Source: Mastigamoeba balamuthi (taxonomy: Eukaryota; Evosea; Mastigamoebida; Mastigamoebidae). From it: a DNA stretch of 64,000 nucleotides. The notes beneath the pieces are model-generated. The model saw only the letters and a list, made by a program, of their open reading frames with translations, was not told where the DNA came from and did no database searches. Location: contig CACRSC010000010.1 in the NCBI GenBank assembly GCA_902651635.1, forward strand, positions 389,084-453,083, read 5' to 3'. The translations under genes were made by a program, and so were the position numbers. Shown here piece by piece: positions 46,085 to 55,411 of the stretch (the first letter of the stretch is position 1; every line of letters begins with the position of its first letter).

Positions 46085-48067
46085 TTACATCATGCGTCGT
46101 GCTTGGACATCAGTCCCCTCTGTCGCCGTGTCCTCGGTGACCAGCAGGTGCACCGACACCATCGCGATGAGGGCGCCCATGCTGCCCAGCGTGACAAAGA
46201 CCATCAGCGTCAGCATCCACTTGCTTATCTTCACCGACCCGTGCGTGGCCGCCTTGAGCGCAGACACGACCCCTCCGACGCTCCACGTCGACACGCCTGT
46301 CGACGTCGTCCTCGACGCCACGCTCCTGCACTCGCCGCCGCTGCCCAACGACCCGGCCCGGCGTCGTTGCATGGGCTTCTCGTCCGAGCTGTCGCGCGGC
46401 ACTGCCGCCCAGTGCGGCGACAGCGCGTCGTGCTTGTCCGGGAGGCTGGGCACGGCGGACGACCACGCCGTGCCGTCCCTGTGCGCGCCCAGGCGGAACT
46501 CCACGCGCTGGGCGGGGTCGGGCACGTCGTCGGGCCCCGCGGCCCCGACCTCGCCGAGCTCGACGGGCCCGCCCATCGTGGGCGACGGCGGGGCGTCCGG
46601 GGCGCTGGGCAGCGGGTCGGGCCCGACGCGCACGGCCGACTCGCAGTGCGTGACCGCCACAAAGTCGCCGATGAAGCCCGCGGGCGCGAACACGGCCTGC
46701 TGGAAGGGCATCTGCTGCTGCTGCTGCAGGGCCACCTGCTGGAGCTGCTGCTGCTGCGTCTGCAGCTGCAGCTGCATCTGCTGCTGCGCCACCTGCTGCT
46801 GGTGCTGCGCCTGCTGCATGTGCCTCTTCTCCTGCACGGGGGGCGGGCGTGAGCAAAGCGCGGGCCCCCACGCAGAGAGCCCCAGCGCACCTTGCGGCGG
46901 TGCGTCTCGTCCCTGCAGAACCACTGCCCCGCGCAGCACGCGGGGTCGCCGCAGAAGTACGGGAAGTCCACCTGGTGTCTCCCTGCGCACAAGCTCAGCT
47001 CCCGCGGGCCCAGCGAGGGGGAGGGAGAGGAGAGAGGACTGTACCCTTGCGGGCGCTGCGCTGGGGGTGGGGACCGCTGTCACACTCGTAGCGGGAGCCG
47101 CCGGCGAGGGAGGGGGCGCCGCTGGGGCGCCTGCGGGCGGGGCACCAGTGCAGCCTGCAGCAGTACTGCGTCTGGCAGAACCCCACGCACTCGCCCCGCG
47201 CCGCCCGCTGCTCGAGCGCCGCGACGGCCACGCGCGCCTCCTCGTCCGCCCGCACCCACTCGGTCGCCAGCAGCAGCCGCAGCCTCCGCGCGCACTCCCC
47301 CGTCGGCCCGCACGCCCCGTACGTCGGCCGCGCCCTCTTCGCCACCGGCGGCCCCCCGCCCTCGCGCACCGCCTGCGCCTCCTCCCCCTCCAGCGCCTCG
47401 CCCTGCTGCTGCTGCTGCTGCTGCTGCTGTGCCTGCGCCAGCGCCTGCTCGGGGCTCTCGGGCGACGACACGTCGGCGCAGCGCTTGCCGCGGACCCACG
47501 CGCCCCTGTAGATGACGACGCTGTGCGCCTGCTGCTTCGAGGGCCGCGGCGCAGCTGCCGAGGAGGACGAGTCCGAGGGGGCCGAGGACGGGGGCGAGTG
47601 GGCGGCCGACGACGCGAGGGCGAGGCACTGGGGCAGCGGGCGGCCGTGGTCGGTGCAGAACGTGCGGCACGTGCAGGCCCCGAAGCAGCGCTCGCCGCTC
47701 GCGTCCCAGTTCTCCTTCCACCTGCGCGCCCCGGCGTCGCACTGCGCCGTCCCCGCGTCCTTCATGTCCTCGTAGCGCTGCATGCAGTACTCGCTGCGCG
47801 TCGCGAGAGATGAGAGGGGGGGTGTGGGTGGTGAGGTTTTGTAAAAAAAGATGGAGGCGGCGGGAATTGAACTGCGGACCATTTCGGTGCGGGCGGGCTG
47901 GTGGGGCTGAAGGAAGAAACGGAGGTGGCGGAGGGGGACGCGTCGTAGACAGAGGCGCCGCCGTAGGACGCCTGCTCCGGCAGGAACCACGAGCCGGCGG
48001 CGACGTCGATGTCGTCGTCGTCGGCCGGGACCCACGCGCTGTCAATGTCGAGCACCGTCGCGTCCAT
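46085..48067 (-). CDS. Cys-rich protein with C-terminal membrane anchor, function unknown
   Basis: I do not recognise this 591-residue protein. Exons: 48067-47880, 47793-47045, 46982-46891 and 46831-46085, with phases agreeing. Splicing the first junction creates CEYC. The N-terminal half has several Cys clusters (CFGACTCRTFC; CVGFCQTQYCCRLHWC; YFCGDPACCAGQWFC), spaced like zinc-binding or disulfide-rich modules but matching no finger I know. It also contains a polyQ run of ten and a second Gln-rich helix (HMQQAQHQQQVAQQQMQ). No signal peptide is seen; one hydrophobic segment near the C-terminus (WMLTLMVFVTLGSMGALIAM) is followed by about 20 residues, so it may be tail-anchored in the ER or outer mitochondrial membrane. 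If tail-anchored, the Cys-rich part faces the cytosol and zinc binding is likelier than disulfides. It ends tail-to-tail with Nup62, 66 bp away. Confidence 0.75.
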
Positions 48068-48779
48068 GGCCCCGTCTCCTCGGTCGTCTCGCGCCGCTTC
48101 CGCCTCGATAACTCGCCCTGATGTGACTCCGCGCTGGGATGCACGCCTCCTCCGGTCGCGTAACTGCGGCGGTCTCGTCTAGCGCCGCCGCGCGGGGAAG
48201 GGTGGGGTGGGTTTACTGCTGCTTTCTGGCTTTTTCAGCCCGGGAGGTGCAGCTATTTGAGAAAATATCCCGGAAAATGTTCTTTCTGTCCCCTTTCTCC
48301 GGCGCCGCCCCGCCGGCTCGTGGCGCGGTCCGTCGCGCGGAGCGGGCCGATGCCGAGGGTGCCGAGGGCCGGGGAATACCCGGTTGCATTTTTCCAGTTT
48401 GTCGGTATTTTTGCTTTTGTGTCATTCGGCATTCCCTCCTGCCTCTGTCTGCGGCGTCCGCCCACTCTTGGCGTGCGCGCTCTCCTGTGGTCCCCGAGCG
48501 TAGTCGCGCGTCTGGCCACTGCCTCATTCCCCGTGCACATTATTTCCGTAAACACGTGTTTCCGAGCGCCTTTTCGCCGCCCAAGAGGCGCTCTAGCCCT
48601 AACAGGAAAGAGAGACTACTCCGATTGTGTGAACTGTGACTTCTCGTTCTCGTTTGGGGCAGCTTCCGCCTCTTGCGCAGCACACAGGGCTCCCGGGGGC
48701 TTGGTATTAGCTTGCCAGCGTGTGGAGCACACCGCAGCAGCGAGGGGGGGGCGTCGCGCGGGCCCGGGGCCGAGGGGGG
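48068..48779. other. Spacer between the Cys-rich anchor gene and TBC1D20
   Basis: This 712-bp spacer contains the upstream region of the Cys-rich anchor gene (-) and the 3' end of TBC1D20 (-). An AAATATCCC element occurs at 48263-48271, about 195 bp before the ATG at 48067. Reading frames across 48,139-48,800 on either strand have no family signature and vary in composition, so I call no gene. Confidence 0.5.
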
Positions 48780-50521
48780 CTATCCGAACATTCCCACGCT
48801 GACGTAGGCGATGACGACAGCTGCCACGCAGGCGGCCGCAGCAGAGGCGGCCCTGACCACCGCGCGGCCGCGTGCGACCCTCTGCTCCACCGCCAGGCGC
48901 CTGGCCACGTGGAAGTCGTCCGTGCGCTGGCCCGCGTCGCCCTCGAAGAACGACGGGGCCTCGCGCGTGGCCCGCGCGGTCAGCAGGCGCGGCGGCAGCT
49001 CGTCGAAGAGCCTGCGGGCCCCGCGGACGATCTCCTCGGCGTCTGCGAGCGCGCTGTCGCCGTGGAGCAGCGGCAGGGCGGCGAAGAACGAGTGGACGCT
49101 GCCCGGGTCGCAGGGGACCGCGAGCAGGGCGTCGGCGTGCGCGAGGACGACAGAGGCCGAGGCGTAGACGGGCATCAGCGGGTGCGCCGCCACGAAGACG
49201 TCGAAGAGCCTCGCCAGCGCGCAGACGTCGTCGGAGCAGTGAGCGAACCACGTCAGCACCCACGCCAGCGCGAACAGCGGCTGCACGCCGGCCTGCTCGA
49301 GGAACGCGTCGACCCGCCTGTCGGCGTGGCCCAGCAGCGGGAACAGCAGCCCCAGCATCGACCTGCGAGGGGGCGCCAAGGCAGGCAGAGCTCAGGGCGG
49401 GGCAGCTCGGGCACAGCAGCAGGGCAGTAGCGCCGCACCGTACGGGGCCCATGGTCTCGTGCAACCAGGGGCGGAGGGCGCCGAGCGAGAGCGACTCCAT
49501 GATGTCGCGGGCCGCGGACTCGCTGCCCGACGTGAGCAGCACGACGGCGGCGATGTCGTGGTAGCCCTGGAAGTAGTGCAGCCCCCTGTGCCTCCCCAGC
49601 ACGCTCATGACCAGCTGCGTGAGCTCCTCCCTCTGCGCGCAAGAGCTCCTGTCAGTCCCTCGACATTCCATACTCAAGAAGAGACGGCAAGACCGAGGAG
49701 ACGCGCACACATAGATGCATGGAGGCAGGAGACCAAGATTATGAAACAATGGGCCGCCAAGACACAAAGACACAAGGCGCGAGGCAGAGGCAATGCACAG
49801 CAACGCAGAGCCATCGGCACAGAGTTGGCGCGAAGAAAGAACAGACGGACAGACAAGCATACAAAAAAGGACTACGACGCCACCAGTCAACGCGGCAGCA
49901 CACATGAGGTGGGCTGGTGGCGACCTTGGTCTGCCGCAAGCGCTGGGGCACGTGCCACAGCGACCGCTCCGTGTCCTTGAGCACCTGCTCTCGCAGCTCC
50001 CGCGCCTCGTCCGCGTCGCACGGGCCGTCGTCCTCCGCGCACTCCCCTCGGCCCCCGCCGCCGCCACGCGCCGCGCGGGCAGCCGCGAACGACGCGCGCG
50101 CGAGCGCCAGCCACGCGTGGGTCCTGAGCTCGCTGCTGGCCAGGCCCGGCTCGCTCATCGCCAGCTCCCGCAGAGCGCGCGTGTCCCCCTGCGCGGCACG
50201 TACCCATTTATTTCAGCGGAGCCGCGCGAGCGGTGCGGTGGTGCGCGCAAGGGCGCTGTGCTGCTGGGCTGGAGCGCCGGGGGTGTGCGGCGCGGTGCGT
50301 GCGCTGTGCNGCGCAAGGGCGCTGTGCTGCTGGGCTGGAGCGCCGGGGGTGTGCGGCGCGGTGCGTGCGCTGTGCGGGCGTGGTGCAGTGCGGTGCTGCT
50401 GTGCCTTGGCCAGGGCGTGCCGCACGTCGCGCGCGCGAGCGGCGTGCGCGAGGGAGAGCGAGGCGCCGGTGACTGCATTGCCTTGCATAGACCGCTTTCG
50501 CTTGCGGGACTTGCAGACCAT
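48780..50521 (-). CDS. TBC1D20: TBC1D20-type Rab1 GTPase-activating protein, C-terminal membrane anchor
   Basis: TBC1D20 family proteins are ER-anchored GAPs for Rab1 and Rab18. This one is 362 residues (human about 403). Exons: 50521-50474, 50188-49925, 49632-49439 and 49362-48780. The start exon (MVCKSRKRKRS) joins to DTRALRELAMSEPGL, matching the KRKKK...RMAISEGGL region of the human protein. The TBC catalytic residues are visible: the Arg finger in KDTERSLWHVP and the Gln finger in YFQGYHDI. Family motifs LAWVLTWFAH, LFDVFVAAHPLMPVY and SVHSFFAALP follow in order. The C-terminus is a hydrophobic anchor (ACVAAVVIAYVSVGMFG). The first intron contains the ambiguous base and exact duplication listed separately, so its length is uncertain. 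A GAATATCTC element lies 56 bp upstream of the ATG. Nothing suggests inactivity. Confidence 0.93.
50245..50375. repeat. Exact 65-bp direct duplication flanking a single N
   Basis: Bases 50245-50309 and 50311-50375 are identical and separated only by N at 50310. An exact repeat hinged on an undetermined base is the usual mark of two contig ends joined without merging their overlap, so the true sequence may contain one copy. The stretch lies within intron 1 of TBC1D20, so no coding sequence is affected. Confidence 0.85.
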
Positions 50522-50876
50522 CAGGGAGGAAAGAGAGCCGCAACCCCCGCGCGAGGCCAGTCAGTAATCCTGATTCGAATATCTCAGCCGGGATATTGAC
50601 GGTTTATCCTTATCCCCATTGGAACCAGAGCGGGAATCCCTGTAAGCCAGTGCAGAGGTCTCCGCCTGGCCATAACCATGGCCAAATAGTCACCACGTAA
50701 ACAGAATAAAAGAGCTAGTTTGATTGATATGCCTTGCACATTCAGTTGCAGATACGGCACCGACGCAAACAATCACCAATCACCGTGGCAACTGCAGAAC
50801 GGCGAGCACCTCCACTGTACGGAGACAACCACGTTTGTGGCCCTGTTTTCATGTGTCTGGGACGGCTCACTCCGCA
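50522..50876. promoter_or_regulatory. TBC1D20 upstream region and 3' end of the E2-RING fusion gene
   Basis: This 355-bp spacer is between two - strand genes. It holds GAATATCTC (50577-50585) and GGGATATT (50590-50597) about 56-75 bp upstream of the TBC1D20 ATG. The rest is moderately AT-rich with no recognisable gene. Confidence 0.5.
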
Positions 50877-53800
50877 TCACAGGAACACACGCTGGCGTTT
50901 CGTGACGGGTTGCCTGCACACGGGGCAGACGGTCACGTTCTGGGCGCAGGTTGCACACATGGCAAAGTGGCCGCAGGGCACCAGCACCGTGCTCCTCTTC
51001 TGCCTGCAGCACACAATGCACTCGAGCTCCTTCGACACTGCCTCGGCGGACGGTGCCTCGCCCATTTCCGACTCCTTCTCCAGCTGCTCGCTCCACGCCT
51101 GCATGGGGCGGTTCGCATGCGCCCTGACGTGGTCCGAGATGGCTGTGTCGTACGCTGTGCACATGCAATCTGGTCAGTCTGTCGACGTGCCACAGGCAAG
51201 ATTCTCTGCCGAAGGAAAGGCTCACCCGATCGGTCAGCGAAGAACTGGTGGGCTAGGTTCGAGTCGAGGGGGTCCTGGGTCTCGGGGACAAGCAGCAGGC
51301 CATACACGCAGTCCAGGGCAGTGGCCATGGTGGTGTCGCTCGTCCAGTTGCGCCCGAACACCGAGTGGCAGATCTTCCCGTGGGGGTTGACGTTGCAGTG
51401 CTTGATCGGCGTCACAAAGCGCACCTGCACCCGGGACTGTGAGGACACTCACACCCGCGAGGCACAACAAGACAGCACCTCCGGGGCGATCAGAGGGAAG
51501 GCATCGGGGAACTGGACGTAGATTACCCAGCACCCTCCAGCGTACGGGCTGTTCTCGGGTCCGCTCATCAGCACCCTCCAGAACGTCACTGTCCTGGAGC
51601 ACGGAAACACCTTGTACATCGGGTTGGCGTGCCTGCTGATGTTCCTCAGCTCCGTCATGATGTGCCGCACCTGTGCCGGCGGCGCCGCGGGGGCCGACCC
51701 GGGCTGAGGTGCTTCCGTGGCATCTCCCTTCCTGAGCGTCTCCTCGAGGGTAGTGACAGGCTGCATCAGCAGCGAGGGCTGCTTCCTCTCTGGCACCAAC
51801 GACCCGTCGCACGGGTCCAGCGGCGTGCTGGCGAGCACCCTCAGGTTTAGTGCTGTCCTCACGATTGCGGCTGGCGCGATGACGGGGCGCTCGAGCGAGA
51901 AGAGCACCGTCTCGAGTTCCATCAGCCCGAGGGCGTGCTCGAGCTTCTGCGGGTAGAACGAGTACCCGCCCGTCGCCTTGGCGATTGAGTGTAGCTGGCG
52001 GTTGCCAAGGCCATCGGCGACGGAGATGGCGTCCAGTGTGATGCGGTTCGTCTGCAGGCAGTTCGCCACAACCTCGGGCTTTGCAGTCGACGTGGTGTCC
52101 GATCCGTCCGTGAGGCACAGAATGCGGAGGGCGCATCCGGGGTGCTCCTGCGCGTAGGACGACAGCGTCTGGCCAGCAAGGGAGATCGCATCGTAGAGTG
52201 ACGTATCGCCATCCGGGTAAGCTGCTTCGACATGGTCGCGGAACTCTTCGAGCACCGGGGTGATGGGGCACGTGAGCCTGGCCTTGGACGAGAAGAGGAC
52301 CAGCCCAATCTGCGTGGGGTAGTTGTACGCCTGTGACCTGTTTATGAACGCGTGGAACAGCTGCTTCACAATATCCAGCCTCTCCATACGGTGCGTGTCC
52401 TTCCTGTCATATCTGCATAGGTCATGGTCAACTGCACAGAAAGAGGTGTGTCGACTGACGCACGCCTTCGAGATCTCAACGTCCTCGATGTTCCATATGG
52501 AGGTCGCTGGGTCGACCTTTCCGTACGTGCTGAGAGACCTGTCGTCCGTCAGGAGTTTCCCCACACGGTATCCGTCGACCTTCTTGTCAGTGAAGCCATT
52601 CCACAGCGAGAACATGCTCGGAGCCAGAGAGGTCCTATACCAGATCTTGACTCTGGCAGCCCGCACATCGCACGACGCTGGGAGCTTGATCTTCATTGGA
52701 CCAAAGAAGGGGCACTGCTTGGTGTGGAGTGTGGCCCACTGGTACTGGCTGTCCGACTCCGCCTCTCCCCACATCATCACCTGCAGCGTCTGGTTCGCCG
52801 TTATTCCGGCCTCGGCGAGAGTGCTGTCCCGTGGCAGTGGCCTCCCAGCGAACACCAGGCTCGCAGACTGCACCGGTACATGCAAGCTGTGCGACACCAT
52901 CCCAGCGACCTGGCGCACAGTGTAGCTCGGGTGCACGTTGAGCGTCACCGTGTGCGTGCCCCTGGCAAATATCTGCATCGTGGGCGCTTCAGATGACGGC
53001 GGCGCCATCTGCTTCGGGACAGGCCTGTGCGTAGTGGACGGCAGCCGTGCGAGGGCCTCGCTCAGAATACCGCTCCAGTGGTCGTTGGCAGCGATGGACT
53101 TGAGCGTGTGCGTCCAGTTGGACAGCTCCTTGATAACGTGTGCGATTCCCTGTTTTGTTGTGCACATCTTGCCGAGGTAGTACGCCATGGGCTGGCTGAG
53201 GAGTTCTCCTATCTCGAGGCGCACCTGCCACTCGGTGAGCGGAAAGAGAGGAAGCTCGTCCTCTGCGTCGCTGGAACTGAACGAGAGGTCGGACATCGAA
53301 GTGCTCGTGTCAAGACAGACAATCACTGCCTCCCTGTGTGCCATTTGAGTATCTGAATCCACTGAGTGTTTGCGCACTTCGCCTCCCTCTCATCCACGAT
53401 CTTGGCAACGTTCTTTCCTTTTGCCGCCAGCGTCTTTGCCAGCGTGTCGGGAACCACAGACGTCGTTGTTCCTGTGGCCACGTGCGAGTCAGTGGCCGAG
53501 ATGCTTGTGAAAAGGTTGAGAAGCCGCACCGGTGAGCGGGTTGAAGAGGTCGACCTCGCCGACTGAGCACGGCGTCATCCCGATGTTGGCCACAACCCGC
53601 AGATTGGCGTCATACGTGACACTGGGTGCCCTCGACGCCAGGTTCAGCGCGGGGATCGGCCGCACGGGGCTCTGCGACACGGGGCCCGCAACGACCTTCT
53701 TGAATTCGTCCCACGACCTCCCCGCGAGCGACTCGAGCATCGCACTAACCTTGCGTTCCGCAGCTGGTGGCGACGTCTGCGTAACAGTAGTACCACTGGC

Positions 53801-55092
53801 GACTCCCTCTGGAACCGTGGGCTGCTGCGGGGTGCCCAGCCACTCGTACATCTGCTGAGCTGGCAGCGGGGGCGCGCACAGAAGGCACTTCGCAACGTGC
53901 TCGTTGGGGACGGCTTCTTCTCCATCCTTCAGTGACTTGCGGCTGCAGACCTCCGTGCTCTTGTACGCTACCGGATCCGTGAGGCGCTCGCCGCTCACAG
54001 GACATTGCAGCTGGACCTCCGAGAAGGCCGACGGGGTCTCGGGACCGCCACACTTCAGCAGCAGAGCGAAGCATTCGATCGAGTGCTCGAACACTATGCC
54101 ATCCACGACGCTCTCGAAAGGGAGCACAGCGCGGAACACGGCCCAGAAATACGACGCCAGAGCGCTCTTGAGCGTGTCTGTGACCTGCGAGGGCTTCCCG
54201 CGCAGCGTGCGTAGCGCAACGTGCGCCGGAGGAAACGGGCGGAAAGTGTCTAGAGCCCTGCAGAACGCGGAGATGGGGCCCTCAGATGCCTGCGCAGCGA
54301 AGTGCTCCGCGAGGACGTAAAGACACGAGAGGAACGCCGAGAGCCCGTCGTCTGTCTGGCGGCACTGGAAGGGCTGGTAGGCATCGCACGCCTGCAGCCT
54401 GTGCCTCTGCTCGCTCGTCGCCTGGAGCAGCACCACCCTGCTGGCCTCGGGCGTCACCCCGAGCTCCGAGAGCTTCTTGCCCTGCTTGGGGTCGACAGTC
54501 TGCCCCGCGGCCGTGAACAGCAACTGGTCCTCCGGCTTCACCCCGGTGGCTGCCTGTATCCTCGCCTGCAACGTTGCTCTTCATGTCAGCCGGCGCGAGT
54601 GTCAACTGTGTGTGTTGACGAAGAGGCGCACAGAGAGCTCCGCGAAGGTGTCGTCCAACGACGCCGTGACCTCGACGATGCGATCGTTGATCTTGTCCGC
54701 GACGACCAGTTTCGTCCCCTGCTCAGGCGGCGCAGGCGGAGCTCGCACCTTTTTGGGCAGCGGAGAGAGGGAGAGTGAGAGACCAGCAGGTCCACATATC
54801 AATTCCAGGAATTTGGTACCTCTTGATTCTTATGGCGGCAGAAATGCACGTACAGAGGGCCCTCGGCCCCGCTGTACCCCAGGAGGTCCAGGCTGGCGGT
54901 GCAGTCGGGCGACTGGACCGGGCGGCGGGGCAGAGCGACCTCCACCGTCAGAGTTTCGCCCTCTGCTGACGGCTGCGCCAGCTTGGCCGCCAGCGCCGTG
55001 CGGAACTCGCCCAGCGGGACGCCGGGGCCCACGGGCAGCTCGACGTCGACGGGGTGCTGGGACCCGACTACGAGTACGGAGAACGTTGGCAT
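50877..55092 (-). CDS. Ubiquitin-like / U-box-like / split vWA / E2 (UBC) / RING fusion protein
   Basis: A predicted 1,283-residue protein joining several ubiquitin-pathway modules. Exons: 55092-54820, 54748-54632, 54565-53530, 53471-53378, 53333-51479, 51424-51226 and 51154-50877; every junction keeps phase. Domains in order: a weak ubiquitin-like fold (1-90); a second (~100-180; IVEVTASLDDTFAEL, GVKPEDQLLF); a U-box-like segment (~312-360; LQCPVSGERLTDPVAY, then CLLC); the start of a vWA domain with MIDAS DTSTS (~515); an insertion with a third ubiquitin-like fold (~626-695; MQIFARGTHTV, LVFAGRPLPRDSTLAEAGI); the rest of the vWA domain (IGLVLFSS, DGDTSLYDA, CLTDGSDT; ~860-930); an E2 core (~1065-1190; GPENSPYAGG, FPLIAPEVRF) with catalytic Cys ~1144 in HGKICHSV and Trp after it, HPN reading HCN; and a C-terminal RING (~1235-1275; CIVC, PCGHFAMC, CPVC). 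It could charge and transfer ubiquitin in cis. I know no named orthologue. Confidence 0.88.
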
Positions 55093-55411
55093 GTGCGGTT
55101 GCGGAACGGGAGAGTGAAATGCTTCGTCCTACGGCCAACCGCAGAGAGAAATTGAATGACGTGGGGATATGTGGCCGGAAAGAAGATAGGACAGATGAAT
55201 ATCCTCCAGAGATTTCCCCGCCGCGGATGACGACTGTTAGACGCACACGCAGATCACTGGACAACGGCCATTTGGATGACCCCCTCCCCCTTGCCTGTCT
55301 ACAAAGCGGGTGTGCGTGCGTCGTGGGTGTATTGATTGATCTTCGACACAAATACCGGAGGTGTTGCCGAGTGTTCCTCTGCTCACTTGCCCTGGCGGTC
55401 CTACGACAGCC
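55093..55411 (-). promoter_or_regulatory. Upstream region of the E2-RING fusion gene
   Basis: This 319-bp spacer contains GAATATCC at 55197-55204 followed by AGAGATTTCC, about 105 bp upstream of the ATG, plus GGGGATATG near 55163. The more distal part is the 3' flank of the coiled-coil gene. No additional gene is seen. Confidence 0.5.

Noticed and set aside
48139-48802. Overlapping open frames on the + strand between two genes
   Set aside because: No domain, changing composition along their length, and overlap with the upstream region of the - strand gene.
50474-50485. A possible GC donor at the end of TBC1D20 exon 1
   Set aside because: The acceptor at 50188 needs phase 0, which the nearby GTCACC donor supplies; the GC option breaks the frame.
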